This document shows, piece after piece, positions 25,361 through 34,867 of a DNA stretch of 64,000 nt. The notes under the pieces are model-generated. The model had not been told where the DNA came from. It made no database searches and worked only from the letters and a program-made list of their open reading frames with translations. Made by a program: the position numbers and the translations under genes. Where the stretch lies: contig NZ_JAUYSS010000072.1 in NCBI RefSeq assembly GCF_030695525.1, forward strand, positions 78,376-142,375. Reading direction: 5' to 3'. Position 1 is the first letter of the stretch; each line of letters begins with the position of its first letter. The stretch comes from Daejeonella sp. (GTDB taxonomy: Bacteria > Bacteroidota > Bacteroidia > Sphingobacteriales > Sphingobacteriaceae).

Positions 25361-26431
25361 ATGGAGATCGGACTTTACATCGCAGAATTGTTAGGTGAGC
25401 AGGATGAAGTAAGCGTCGCTGGTTTAGGTACTTTTTTTAAAGAAAGGGTTGCCGGTACATATGATAAACAAAGTAATTTATTTTATCCACCTTCCTACCA
25501 TTTATCATTTAAAGAAGATGTCTTCAACTTTTCAGGATTAAGTGAATATATCAGCCTGAAAAGAAGCCTTAGTATTTCGTCTTCAGAAGAATTGATCAAG
25601 AAGTTCACCGAAACTATACTTGATGTACTGAATGGTTCTGATGCAGTGGAAATAAATCACCTTGGCAGCCTGTATAAAAGGAATAATCACCTGACTTTCA
25701 AGCCTTCCGACAGTTTTGGAATTGCTGATAAATTTTATGGTTTAAAACCAATTCCAGAGCTAAATGTAGCTGCAGGTCCTCTGATAGAGCAAAAAGATAT
25801 CCAAACAGAGGTTCATGAAAATAAATACAAGCCTGAAAATCCCGAATCTGAAGAAGAAGTTTTTGAACAGGCACCTAAAGCCAGGCTTGTGCCAATTCTA
25901 ATGATCAGTTTTATTGCAATTATTGCATCCCTGCTTGCCTTATTCTATTTTGACAAGAGTTTCAATCATTTTGTAAAAGACATAATATACCCAAAAGCTA
26001 AACCTGCAGCTTTACCTGAAACTATGACCGATTCAGGGGCTGCTTCTGTAGTATTAGATTCTATTGTTGAGCCGCTTGATAGTAGCGGGACTATAAAAAC
26101 GGAAATTCAGGAAGAATCCAAAACTAATATTGAAGCTCAGGCAACTGTTGCATCACTTGAAGAAAAAATTCCGGCTGCCAACCAGGATATAAGCTACGAA
26201 ATTATTGTTGCTGCATTTTCGAGAAAAATTGATGCAGAGACTTATATAAAGGAAATGGATTCAAGAGGTATAAAGGCAAAAATTGTTGAGAATTTACCAG
26301 GAAAAATGCTTAAAATCAGCCTTGGAACGTTTAGTGAAGAAGAGCCGGCTACTATTGAACTTAATCGAATTCAAAAAGAGATAAATAAAGATGCCTGGAT
26401 AGCCAGGGTTAAACCGTTAAAAAATCCATAA
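25361..26431 (+). CDS. CCDC81-type HU domain / transmembrane / SPOR domain protein
   Basis: A 356-residue inner-membrane protein. Residues 1-55 and about 60-125 look like the paired bacterial CCDC81-class HU domains (IGLYIAELLGEQDEVSVAGLG; SGLSEYISLKRSLSISSSEE). One transmembrane helix follows near 176-197 (ILMISFIAIIASLLALFYF). An acidic/Ser-rich periplasmic linker then leads to a SPOR domain at about 277-353 (SYEIIVAAFSRKIDAETYIK). SPOR domains bind septal peptidoglycan lacking stem peptides. The HU-like domain would face the cytoplasm and may bind DNA or a protein partner. The order, HU inside and SPOR outside, is visible; a chromosome-to-septum link is inference. tolQ follows after 2 bp. 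Confidence 0.85.
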   Translation: MEIGLYIAELLGEQDEVSVAGLGTFFKERVAGTYDKQSNLFYPPSYHLSFKEDVFNFSGLSEYISLKRSLSISSSEELIKKFTETILDVLNGSDAVEINHLGSLYKRNNHLTFKPSDSFGIADKFYGLKPIPELNVAAGPLIEQKDIQTEVHENKYKPENPESEEEVFEQAPKARLVPILMISFIAIIASLLALFYFDKSFNHFVKDIIYPKAKPAALPETMTDSGAASVVLDSIVEPLDSSGTIKTEIQEESKTNIEAQATVASLEEKIPAANQDISYEIIVAAFSRKIDAETYIKEMDSRGIKAKIVENLPGKMLKISLGTFSEEEPATIELNRIQKEINKDAWIARVKPLKNP

Positions 26432-26433
26432 GA

Positions 26434-27132
26434 ATGTTATTACTGCAAATTGACACATTAAACCCGGTAGCTGATGCCGCAGCTTCAACCATTCAAACAA
26501 TGCCAACCAGTGAAGAGTTAAGGTTCATTGAGCTCCTGTTCAAAGGGGGCTGGGTAATGTTGCCGCTCGCAATTCTGGCTTTTATTGGTCTGGTCATTTT
26601 TGTGGAACGATATTTAACTATACGCAAGGCCTCCAAAGATGAAATGAATCTTATGTTACAAGTTAAGCAGAGTATTAAATCGGCTAAACTTGAGTCTGCA
26701 CTCGCTATTTGCAGAAACAGTAACACGCCTTTGGGAAGAATGCTGGAGAAAGGTTTGCTGCGTATCGGAAGGCCAATAAAAGATATTGAAGGTGCTATTG
26801 AAAACGTAGGAAAACTGGAAGTATCGAAGCTCGAAAAAAACATAAGCATACTTGGTATTATTGCCGGAATTGCACCAATGCTCGGTTTCGTTGGTACTAT
26901 TATTGGTGTAATTACGATCTTCCATGAGGTTTCTGTAAAGGGAATTATTGAAATAGGAACCATATCGGGAGGTCTATATGTGAAAATGATCACTTCTGCA
27001 ACCGGATTGATTATTGGAATAATTGCTTATGTTCTATATCATATATTGAATATTATGGTAGACCGGATTATCCTTAAAATGGAAACCGATGCTATTGAAT
27101 TTATTGACTTGTTAGAGGAGCCCGGCAAATGA
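26434..27132 (+). CDS. TolQ/ExbB/MotA-type proton channel subunit
   Basis: A 232-residue inner-membrane protein with three transmembrane helices: about residues 40-60 (GGWVMLPLAILAFIGLVIFV), then the conserved pair around GIAPMLGFVGTIIGVITIF and MITSATGLIIGIIAYVLYHIL. This is the stator family that, with TolR/ExbD, converts proton flow into movement of a trans-periplasmic TolA or TonB protein. Its stop overlaps the next start by four bases (ATGA), and the operon places it beside a SPOR protein, which favours a Tol-like division role over nutrient uptake. Confidence 0.93.
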   Translation: MLLLQIDTLNPVADAAASTIQTMPTSEELRFIELLFKGGWVMLPLAILAFIGLVIFVERYLTIRKASKDEMNLMLQVKQSIKSAKLESALAICRNSNTPLGRMLEKGLLRIGRPIKDIEGAIENVGKLEVSKLEKNISILGIIAGIAPMLGFVGTIIGVITIFHEVSVKGIIEIGTISGGLYVKMITSATGLIIGIIAYVLYHILNIMVDRIILKMETDAIEFIDLLEEPGK

Positions 27133-27527
27133 ATTTAAGAAAAAGACAAAGAGGGCACGTTGAGGTTCACACATCAGCATTGAATGACATCATGTTTTTC
27201 CTGCTGCTGTTTTTTTTGCTGGCATCAGCTGTTGCCAACCCAAATGTGGTTAAGTTATTTTTACCAAGATCAAATTCCGGACAATCCATTCCTCAGAAAA
27301 CGATCAATGTATCAATAACAAAAGATCTGGAATATTTTGTTGAGAAAAAACAGGTTGACGCGGCAAATCTCTTTCAAAGCATAGAAACCTATCAAAAGGC
27401 AGCACCTGACTTAACCATCATATTGTATGCCGATCGCAGCATTGCCATTGAAAATGTGATCGAATTGACCGATATTGCAAATAAACTAAAGGTAAAACTT
27501 GTTTTAGCGACAGAAACAAAGAAATGA
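27129..27527 (+). CDS. TolR/ExbD-type biopolymer transport protein
   Basis: A 132-residue single-pass membrane protein. The transmembrane helix (about residues 17-37) carries the critical Asp in ALNDIMFFLLLFFLL, the proton-carrying residue in TolR and ExbD. A periplasmic domain of about 85 residues follows, ending IANKLKVKLVLATETKK. Four-base overlaps with the genes on both sides indicate one tightly coupled transcript encoding the motor and its transducer. Confidence 0.93.
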   Translation: MNLRKRQRGHVEVHTSALNDIMFFLLLFFLLASAVANPNVVKLFLPRSNSGQSIPQKTINVSITKDLEYFVEKKQVDAANLFQSIETYQKAAPDLTIILYADRSIAIENVIELTDIANKLKVKLVLATETKK

Positions 27528-28345
27528 TCGAATACCGTCGACAGGAAGAAAATAATTACCCGAAAGCATATGCCGTTTCCAGCGGTATAATGCTTGCTTT
27601 TTTGGTGATCAGTTATTTTATTATCGCCAGCCGAGTTGAGCCTGATACCGGTACAGGTGGAATAATTGTGAATTATGGCACTTCTGAGTTCGGCATGGGC
27701 GATGATTATATGAGCGTTGAAGAGCCTTCTAGCTCGCCCGATGCGAACAGCACTTCTCCTGATAAGGTAATTATGGATAAAACTACTTCCACGGAGTCCA
27801 ATTCGGAAGTTTCTGACAAAGCAATTGCCACCCAGGATAATGAAGATGCCCCCGAAGTTATAACAAAAGAAAAGAGTAGTGCGAAAGCTCCAGCTGTCAC
27901 TACTCCTGCGAAAGAAAATAAACCTGTTGTGAATCAAAATGCCCTCTACAAGGGTAAACAGAACGATGGATTAGGAAAAGGTGATGGTACAGGTACAGTT
28001 GCTGGAAATCAGGGAAGTACTAATGGCGACCCATTATCGCCGGATTATGGTGAAGGAGGGTCAGGCAATGGCCCCTATAGTCTCGACCTGAAGAGCCGCA
28101 GATTCACTAATCTGACCCCTCCTCAAGATAATGGACAGAAATATGGCAGAGTAGCTGTACGGATTTTTGTAGATAAAAATGGAGTCGTGGTAAACGCCAT
28201 TCCGGGAGTAAAAGGCACAACTTTATCTGACAAAGAAATATGGGAAAAATGCCGTCTGGCTGTCATCGGATCTTCATTGAATAAGCTTGAATCTGCTCCA
28301 GAGGTACAGATTGGCGTGGTTATGTTCAACTTCAAGGTAAAATAA
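27524..28345 (+). CDS. TonB/TolA-like energy transducer
   Basis: A 273-residue protein with one N-terminal transmembrane helix (about residues 19-36) and a long Ser/Asn/Asp/Lys/Gly-rich periplasmic linker. Its C-terminal domain starts near 195 (YGRVAVRIFVDKNGVVVNAIPG) and has the beta-alpha-beta pattern of TonB/TolA C-termini. The linker lacks the Pro-Lys repeats of true TonB and is Gly-rich near 145-185. It completes an ExbB-ExbD-TonB type motor. The outer-membrane partner could be the barrel at 23636-25315, but that is inferred from gene order alone. Confidence 0.82.
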   Translation: MIEYRRQEENNYPKAYAVSSGIMLAFLVISYFIIASRVEPDTGTGGIIVNYGTSEFGMGDDYMSVEEPSSSPDANSTSPDKVIMDKTTSTESNSEVSDKAIATQDNEDAPEVITKEKSSAKAPAVTTPAKENKPVVNQNALYKGKQNDGLGKGDGTGTVAGNQGSTNGDPLSPDYGEGGSGNGPYSLDLKSRRFTNLTPPQDNGQKYGRVAVRIFVDKNGVVVNAIPGVKGTTLSDKEIWEKCRLAVIGSSLNKLESAPEVQIGVVMFNFKVK

Positions 28346-28367
28346 GTCCGTTTATCTAGGCTGATCA

Positions 28368-29729
28368 ATGAATATGCCTGAAAATACCTCTGATAATCTT
28401 AAGCCTGAGGGGCCCTTTAATTCTTACTCAAATGTAATTTCCTATTTATACTCCCGTCTTCCGATGTTTTCGCGGCTGGGTGCTGATGCAATAAAGGCTG
28501 ATCTGATCAATACCGAAAAATTTTGCACCCATCTTTCTGAACCTCAGAATACATTTAAATCGGTACATATTGGTGGAACCAATGGAAAGGGCTCTTCATC
28601 ACATATGCTAGCGGCAATCCTCCAAACTGCCGGTTATAAAACCGGTTTATACACTTCTCCACACCTTAAAGACTTCAGGGAAAGGATCCGCATCAATGGT
28701 GAAATGATTTCAGAACTTGATGTTTTGCAATTTGTGAACGATAATTATGAATTTATTGAAAGACTTGAACCCTCATTTTTTGAAGTTACTGTCGCTATGG
28801 CTTTCCATCATTTTGCGATCAATAAAGTCGATATTGCAGTAATTGAAGTTGGCTTAGGAGGAAGGCTCGACTCAACCAATGTAATCCATCCGCAACTTTC
28901 CCTGATCAGCAATATTGCATTCGACCACATGAATATTCTGGGAAATACACTTCTACTTATAGCCGGGGAAAAGGCCGGAATCATAAAAAAAGAAGTACCG
29001 GTAATCATCAGTCAGAAACAGGATGAGGTAGAAGACATTTTTATAAAAAAGGCAGCAGAACAGCAATCCAAAATAGTATTTGCAAGTGAAGTATGGCTTA
29101 TAAAAAAGAGTAGTCCTCAACCAAATTTACCTGAACTGCTAAAAGTAGACATCAAACAGAAAAATGATTCAGTTCCATCCTATTTCGGCTTTAATACACT
29201 GGAATTGGATCTGACAGGAATCTACCAGTTAAAAAACCTTGCCGGTGTATTAAGCGCTATCAAGCAGTTACACGATTTTGGCTATCAAATAGCCGAGCAA
29301 AACATTATTGATGCATTAAGGCAGGTAAAGGCCCTGACAGGGCTAATGGGGCGTTGGCAGATGTTACAGAAAGCTCCTTTAGTTATCTGTGATACCGGAC
29401 ACAATGAAGATGGGATTAGGGAAGTGCTAAAAAATATAGAACAATGCTCCTTTGATCAGCTTCATATGGTTATCGGAATGCTCAGCGATAAAGACAGCTC
29501 CGGAATTTTGAAAATGCTTCCTAAAAATGCAAAATATTACTTCTGTCAACCTGATTTACCAAGAGCAAAACCGGCAATTGAGTTAAGAAATGAAGCCCAA
29601 GCCTATAATTTGCATGGTAAATATTATTCTTCAGTATCAGATGCGCTGGAGACAGCAAAAAAAAATGCTGGCAAGAATGATCTGATCTTTGTTGGTGGCA
29701 GTACATTTGTGGTTGCAGAAGTGGTTTAA
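28368..29729 (+). CDS. folC: Bifunctional dihydrofolate synthase/folylpolyglutamate synthase
   Basis: A Mur-ligase-type enzyme of 453 residues that adds glutamate to dihydropteroate and then to folates. The P-loop HIGGTNGKGSSSHMLAAIL lies near residue 65, with SPHLKDFRERIRING, EVGLGGRLDSTNV and SNIAFDHMNILGNT after it, and CDTGHNEDGI in the C-terminal domain. It follows the Tol-like genes by 22 bp, probably on the same transcript. PabB earlier in the window supplies the same pathway but is not linked. Confidence 0.97.
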   Translation: MNMPENTSDNLKPEGPFNSYSNVISYLYSRLPMFSRLGADAIKADLINTEKFCTHLSEPQNTFKSVHIGGTNGKGSSSHMLAAILQTAGYKTGLYTSPHLKDFRERIRINGEMISELDVLQFVNDNYEFIERLEPSFFEVTVAMAFHHFAINKVDIAVIEVGLGGRLDSTNVIHPQLSLISNIAFDHMNILGNTLLLIAGEKAGIIKKEVPVIISQKQDEVEDIFIKKAAEQQSKIVFASEVWLIKKSSPQPNLPELLKVDIKQKNDSVPSYFGFNTLELDLTGIYQLKNLAGVLSAIKQLHDFGYQIAEQNIIDALRQVKALTGLMGRWQMLQKAPLVICDTGHNEDGIREVLKNIEQCSFDQLHMVIGMLSDKDSSGILKMLPKNAKYYFCQPDLPRAKPAIELRNEAQAYNLHGKYYSSVSDALETAKKNAGKNDLIFVGGSTFVVAEVV

Positions 29730-29760
29730 ACACTGGTGGATGCTTAAAAAATTAAGTGCG

Positions 29761-29798
29761 AAAAAAATGCTTCAGGTTTTATTTTGCCATGAAGCATT
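29761..29798 (-). terminator. Terminator of the SDR gene
   Basis: Stem AATGCTTCA / TGAAGCATT (29766-29774 and 29790-29798). Read on the minus strand it is followed by seven Ts, 25 bases past the SDR stop codon. On the plus strand there is no T-tract, so it serves the minus strand mainly. Confidence 0.78.
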
Positions 29799-29822
29799 GA
29801 AAATGAATTCCTGCCACAATTT

Positions 29823-30575
29823 TTACTGTGCCAGATAACCGCCATCAATTGGATAATAAGATCCGGTAACAAAGGAAGATTTATCAGATCCTAACCAAAG
29901 AATAAGCTCTGCGATTTCTTCTGATTCTCCCAATCTGCCAATTGGATGCATTCCTTTTATCACATTGAGTGTGGCCTCATCAAGTGCATTCATTACCATA
30001 GGTGTTTTAATATAGGCCGGCCCAACTGAATTGACCCGGATTTTCTGATCTGCATATTCCAGGGCGGCGGCTTTTGTTAAACCAACAACACCATGTTTTG
30101 CTGCTACATAGGCTGGTGAAAATTTGGTCCCTGCAGCACCCAGGATTGATGCAATATTGACAATGCTACCTCCACCCGACTGCATCATTGCAGGAATCTG
30201 ATATTTTAATCCGTAAAAAACTCCTGATAGATTTGTGTCAATGACTTTTTGCCAGCCATCAATAGGATAATCAGCAACATTACTTAATGGGCCGGCAATC
30301 CCCGCATTGTTAACTGCAATATGCAATGCACCATATTTCGCAACCGTCTGTTCAACCAGATTCAGGTTATCTTCGGCTTTGCTGGTATCCGCCTTTATAA
30401 AAAAAGCCTGCCCCCCAGCTTTATTGATCTCTGAAACAACTGCAATCCCATGTTCTTCATTTATATCAGAAACTACCACCCTGGCACCTTCTGTTGCATA
30501 CAAAATTGCTGCTGCCCTTCCAATACCTGATCCTGATCCGGTAATTATTGCAACTTTATCTTTCAAACTTTCCAT
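29823..30575 (-). CDS. Short-chain dehydrogenase/reductase
   Basis: A 250-residue classical SDR. It has the cofactor motif TGSGSGIG (about residues 12-19), the structural NNAG near 89, and the catalytic Ser in NIASILGAAG with Tyr and Lys in YVAAKHG. The C-terminus PIDGGYLAQ is typical. The Asp after the second strand (VVVSDINEE) suggests NAD rather than NADP preference. The substrate cannot be assigned; glucose dehydrogenase-like and cyclohexanol-type SDRs look alike. It has its own terminator and is separated from the APC permease gene by 147 bp. Confidence 0.9.
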   Translation of the reverse strand: MESLKDKVAIITGSGSGIGRAAAILYATEGARVVVSDINEEHGIAVVSEINKAGGQAFFIKADTSKAEDNLNLVEQTVAKYGALHIAVNNAGIAGPLSNVADYPIDGWQKVIDTNLSGVFYGLKYQIPAMMQSGGGSIVNIASILGAAGTKFSPAYVAAKHGVVGLTKAAALEYADQKIRVNSVGPAYIKTPMVMNALDEATLNVIKGMHPIGRLGESEEIAELILWLGSDKSSFVTGSYYPIDGGYLAQ

Positions 30576-30722
30576 AGAATATGATTTTTAGAATTATACA
30601 AATGTCGAAAAAACAAAAATCAGGAACATGACCCAGATCACTTGATTTCAAAGTATTAGTCATATTTACTCAGAAAATACATATTATTAAGTCTGAAATA
30701 ATGGATATTAAACATCCGATGT

Positions 30723-32141
30723 TTATACCCCTTTCTTGGCAAAAGCTTTCCACATGTAAAATACAGGAACACCGGTTAATACAACGATCAGGCCGGGCCA
30801 TGTGAAATTTGGCTTATAGATGATGAGAAGGGTACAAAAACAAATCCCCATCACAATGTAAATAGCAGGCAGGAATGGATACCCAAAGGCTTTATATGGC
30901 CTCTCTGCACCAGGACGTTTAGACCTCAATATATATATTCCAATAATCGTCAGAACATAAAATATGACAACCACGAAAGAGATCATATCCAAAAGATCCC
31001 CATACCTTCCGCTCAGACAAAGTGCTGATGCAACCAGGCATTGCAGCCATAAACCGAATTCAGGTACGGCATGTTTATTTAACGATGCAGTTTTCTTAAA
31101 GAATAAACCATCATTTGCCATGGTATGATAAACCCTTGCCCCGGCCAGAATTAATCCGTTATTACATCCAAAGGTTGATACCATAATCATTAGCGCAATA
31201 ATTACAGTGCCTATATTTCCGAATATGACACTGGAGGCTGCAACTGCAACCCTATCTTTATCAGCCGTTGCTATCTCCTGCAGTGGCAAAACCGCCATAT
31301 AAACCAAATTCGCGAGAACGTATATCAGGGTAACAATCAGGGTACCTAAAAATAAGCTGAGCCCGATATTACGTTTGGGATTTTTGACCTCACCTGCAAT
31401 AAAGGTGATATTATTCCATGCATCACTACTGAAAATAGAACCTACCATAGCTGCAGCTACAGCACCCAGGGCTGCCACCAGGGAATACGATTCTAATGTT
31501 CCGTCAACATTTAATTTTTGCATACTCCAGGCATTGACCCAGTTGGCCTCCCATATATCCGGTTTGAGCATGATGAAACCAAAGATGATCAATCCAAATA
31601 AACTCACAAGTTTTGTCAAGGTAAAGGAAGTCTGTATAATTTTACCCCCTTTTACCCCTTTGGTATTGATATAAGTCAGCAAAATAATAATCCCAATGGC
31701 CAGAACCTGGGCAGGGGAAACTGATATTGTGCCCAAAGTAAATAAGACAATATCCTCACTTACAGCCGGCCATAGATAGGCTGTGAATTTAGAAAAGGCA
31801 ACCCCTACTGCCGCAATCGTTCCTGTTTGAATTACTGCAAAAAAACTCCAGCCATACAAAAATCCAACAAGCGGATTATAAGCTTCTTTCAGGTAAACAT
31901 ATTGTCCTCCAGCTTTTGGAAACATGGCACTTAATTCCCCATAGCTCACTGCAGCAATTAATGTCATCAAACCAGTGATCAGCCAGACAGCAATCAGCCA
32001 TCCAGCAGAGCCTACATTTCGGGTTATATCTGCAGTGACAATAAAAATACCTGATCCGATCATACTTCCTGCAACCAGTAAAGTCGCATCAAGCAGACCA
32101 AGCTCACGCTTCATTTCATTTTGCCCCAATGTTTCATTCAT
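30723..32141 (-). CDS. APC-family amino acid permease
   Basis: A 472-residue membrane protein with about 12 helices. The first helix carries the substrate-binding Gly-rich motif GSMIGSGIFIVTADI, and the second GELSAMFPKAGGQYVYLKEA, as in LAT-like members of the amino acid-polyamine-organocation superfamily. The substrate is unknown. It is a different branch from the CAT-type permease at 34868. The 286-bp region between its start and hppA holds the hppA promoter; on the minus side only a near-consensus TAAGTTTA is seen. Confidence 0.93.
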   Translation of the reverse strand: MNETLGQNEMKRELGLLDATLLVAGSMIGSGIFIVTADITRNVGSAGWLIAVWLITGLMTLIAAVSYGELSAMFPKAGGQYVYLKEAYNPLVGFLYGWSFFAVIQTGTIAAVGVAFSKFTAYLWPAVSEDIVLFTLGTISVSPAQVLAIGIIILLTYINTKGVKGGKIIQTSFTLTKLVSLFGLIIFGFIMLKPDIWEANWVNAWSMQKLNVDGTLESYSLVAALGAVAAAMVGSIFSSDAWNNITFIAGEVKNPKRNIGLSLFLGTLIVTLIYVLANLVYMAVLPLQEIATADKDRVAVAASSVIFGNIGTVIIALMIMVSTFGCNNGLILAGARVYHTMANDGLFFKKTASLNKHAVPEFGLWLQCLVASALCLSGRYGDLLDMISFVVVIFYVLTIIGIYILRSKRPGAERPYKAFGYPFLPAIYIVMGICFCTLLIIYKPNFTWPGLIVVLTGVPVFYMWKAFAKKGV

Positions 32142-32353
32142 GCCAATAATAAATTTGATTCCAGAATAAACTTACACTAAAAATATACCTCATACCCAAC
32201 TATTTTCATCCAAATGAATATATTCTTAAATAGCTAAAAAAAAAACAACAATATTTACAAATAAATAATCTATATAACTACCTCATAATCAATAGATATA
32301 CTAATAAGTGTTGATAAATAGGACTGAATATCATAACATTATGAATTTCAATA

Positions 32354-32384
32354 TTTGATTAATAGAATAAGCCTGCTATTTTTG
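32354..32384 (+). promoter_or_regulatory. Consensus promoter of hppA
   Basis: TTTG (32354-32357), a 19-base spacer and TATTTTTG (32377-32384) fit the Bacteroidota consensus exactly. It gives a leader of about 37 bases before the ATG. The rest of this 286-bp gap is very AT-rich with no other signal recognised. Confidence 0.78.
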
Positions 32385-32427
32385 CGCTTCGTATAAGAAA
32401 AAATATCAATAATAAATAGGACTTTCT

Positions 32428-34662
32428 ATGGAGTTTTTACAAGACAATTTAATTTATTTAATACCTGCAATGGGTGTTTTCGGTATTATAGTAATGGCTG
32501 TTAAATCAGCATGGGTTACTAAACAGGATGCCGGAGACGAGAACATGCAAAGACTTTCTGGTTATATTGCAGATGGTGCCATGGCCTTTTTGAAAGCAGA
32601 ATGGAAAGTACTCGGATATTTTTCTGCTATTGCCGCTATTTTGTTGGCTTATTCGGGTACCCTGGTTGAAACTTCAAGCTGGGTTATTGCCGTTTCTTTC
32701 ATTATTGGTGCCTTTACATCTGCTCTTGCAGGATATATCGGGATGAATATTGCAACCAAAGCAAATGTTCGTACTACTCAGGCAGCCAGAACCAGCTTAG
32801 CAAGTGCTTTAAAAGTATCATTTACCGGTGGAAGTGTAATGGGTATTGGTGTTGCCGGACTTGCTGTACTTGGTTTAGGAAGTTTATTTATTGTATTTTA
32901 TCAGATATATGTTATTAATACTGGTGCAAGTGTCAATGGTAAAGAAATGGAAAAAGCACTTGAGGTTTTAGCCGGTTTTTCCCTTGGTGCTGAATCCATT
33001 GCACTTTTTGCACGTGTTGGAGGTGGTATTTATACTAAGGCTGCTGATGTTGGGGCTGACCTAGTAGGTAAAGTGGAGGCTGGTATTCCTGAAGATGATG
33101 TACGTAATCCTGCAACTATTGCAGATAACGTAGGTGATAACGTAGGTGATGTTGCTGGTATGGGTGCCGATCTTTTCGGATCTTATGTTGCCACCATCCT
33201 TGCAACAATGATCCTTGGACGTGAGATCATTTCAGTTGATAACTTTGGTGGAATTGCTCCTATCCTCTTACCAATGCTAATCGCTGGTCTTGGACTTATT
33301 TTATCGATTGTAGCCACTGCCTTTGTTAAAATCAGCAAAGAAACCGACAGTGTTCAAAATGCCCTCAATATGGGAAACTGGTCATCCATCGTCTTAACTG
33401 CAATTGTTTCGTTTTTTGCGGTGACCTGGATGCTTCCTGATAATATGATTATCCGTGGTTTCGAATTCAGCAAAATGGATGTGTTTTACGCAATCATAGT
33501 AGGACTTGTTGTAGGCACATTGATGAGTTTAATTACTGAATATTACACTGCAATGGGCAAGCGTCCGGTATTGAGCATTATTCGCCAGTCTTCGACAGGA
33601 CATGCTACCAACATTATTGCAGGACTTTCTGTAGGTATGGAATCAACAGTATTGCCTATTTTGGTACTTGCCGGTGGTATTTATGGATCATTTCACTTTG
33701 CAGGTTTCTATGGTGTTGCAATTGCAGCCGCAGGAATGATGGCAACTACAGCAATGCAACTATCAATTGATGCTTTCGGGCCAATTGCTGATAATGCGGG
33801 TGGAATTGCCGAGATGAGTGGTCTGCCCCCAGAAGTAAGAGAACGTACTGATAATCTGGATGCTGTTGGAAATACAACTGCAGCAACCGGAAAAGGTTTT
33901 GCAATTGCATCTGCAGCACTAACCTCACTGGCCTTATTTGCGGCATTTGTTGGAGTTGCAGGTATTGATCAGATCGATATCTATAAAGCTGATGTACTTG
34001 CCGGACTATTTGTTGGAGGTATGATTCCATTCATTTTCTCAGCTTTATGTATCTCTGCAGTAGGTAGAGCAGCAATGGACATGGTAAACGAAGTTAGAAG
34101 ACAGTTTCGTGAAATCCCTGGTATTATGGAGTACAAAGCAGAACCGGAATATGAAAAATGTGTTGCAATATCTACCAAAGCATCTATCCGTGAGATGATG
34201 CTCCCTGGAGCCATAGCACTAATTGTTCCAATTATCATTGGTTTCGCATTTGGACCAGAGGTATTGGGTGGTTTGCTTGCAGGTGTTACTGTATCTGGTG
34301 TTTTAATGGGTATGTTCCAGTCGAATGCAGGAGGTGCATGGGACAATGCAAAGAAATCATTCGAAGCGGGTGTTGAAATTGATGGTGAGATGTACTATAA
34401 AAAATCGGAACCGCATAAAGCCTCGGTTACAGGTGATACAGTTGGAGATCCATTTAAGGATACCTCAGGCCCTTCGATGAACATTCTGATTAAACTAATG
34501 TCAATTGTTTCCCTGATTATTGCCCCACATATTTCAACCGGCAACTCCCATCAGGTAAAAGTTGAGGTCAGAAAAGAGATTAAGATGATCAGTGCTGTTG
34601 ACCAATCTGGAAAAACGGTAATTGATACTTTAATCAATACAACTGATTCAATCAGCAGATAA
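32428..34662 (+). CDS. hppA: Membrane-bound pyrophosphatase, ion-pumping
   Basis: A 744-residue integral membrane enzyme of about 16 helices that couples PPi hydrolysis to H+ or Na+ export. Catalytic motifs are intact: [20 protein letters not shown] (about residues 203-222), [20 protein letters not shown] and the later [13 protein letters not shown]. The key position after GNTT is Ala ([10 protein letters not shown]), the K+-dependent type. In helix 6, where Na+ pumps have Glu (DLFES) and plant H+ pumps have Glu four residues on, this protein has DLFGSYVAT with neither. This may mark the Flavobacterium-type K+-dependent H+ pump group. A tail of about 50 residues follows the last helix. Confidence 0.96.
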   Translation: MEFLQDNLIYLIPAMGVFGIIVMAVKSAWVTKQDAGDENMQRLSGYIADGAMAFLKAEWKVLGYFSAIAAILLAYSGTLVETSSWVIAVSFIIGAFTSALAGYIGMNIATKANVRTTQAARTSLASALKVSFTGGSVMGIGVAGLAVLGLGSLFIVFYQIYVINTGASVNGKEMEKALEVLAGFSLGAESIALFARVGGGIYTKAADVGADLVGKVEAGIPEDDVRNPATIADNVGDNVGDVAGMGADLFGSYVATILATMILGREIISVDNFGGIAPILLPMLIAGLGLILSIVATAFVKISKETDSVQNALNMGNWSSIVLTAIVSFFAVTWMLPDNMIIRGFEFSKMDVFYAIIVGLVVGTLMSLITEYYTAMGKRPVLSIIRQSSTGHATNIIAGLSVGMESTVLPILVLAGGIYGSFHFAGFYGVAIAAAGMMATTAMQLSIDAFGPIADNAGGIAEMSGLPPEVRERTDNLDAVGNTTAATGKGFAIASAALTSLALFAAFVGVAGIDQIDIYKADVLAGLFVGGMIPFIFSALCISAVGRAAMDMVNEVRRQFREIPGIMEYKAEPEYEKCVAISTKASIREMMLPGAIALIVPIIIGFAFGPEVLGGLLAGVTVSGVLMGMFQSNAGGAWDNAKKSFEAGVEIDGEMYYKKSEPHKASVTGDTVGDPFKDTSGPSMNILIKLMSIVSLIIAPHISTGNSHQVKVEVRKEIKMISAVDQSGKTVIDTLINTTDSISR

Positions 34663-34672
34663 TTAAGAAAAT

Positions 34673-34716
34673 AAAAAAAAGCAGAAGGAGTTTAATAAAA
34701 TTTCTTCTGCTTTTTT
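34673..34716. terminator. Terminator after hppA
   Basis: Stem GCAGAAG / CTTCTGC (34681-34687, 34704-34710), flanked by eight As on the left and six Ts on the right, 18 bases after the hppA stop. The A/T flanks make it potentially bidirectional. Confidence 0.8.
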
Positions 34717-34867
34717 GCTTTAAAACAATTTGTTAAACCGTCCAGACAGCTATGTTTTGGGAATCAATTTCAATCATATGTAGGTTTCATTATTCCAATT
34801 AAATTAATTACGTTTGAAATCTTTAAAAACAAACTCCAATTAAATATTATTAACTAAACCAATTTAT

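Noticed and set aside
26493..26993. 166-residue minus-strand reading frame
   Set aside because: It is entirely antisense to the TolQ-type gene; its composition (Ile/Pro/Ser rich, no start context) is a frame shadow.
27392..27937. 181-residue minus-strand reading frame
   Set aside because: Antisense to the ends of the TolR- and TonB-like genes, with no conserved pattern or promoter.
29823..30575. Naming the SDR protein as a specific dehydrogenase
   Set aside because: Motifs fix the superfamily only; nothing in the neighbourhood points to a substrate.
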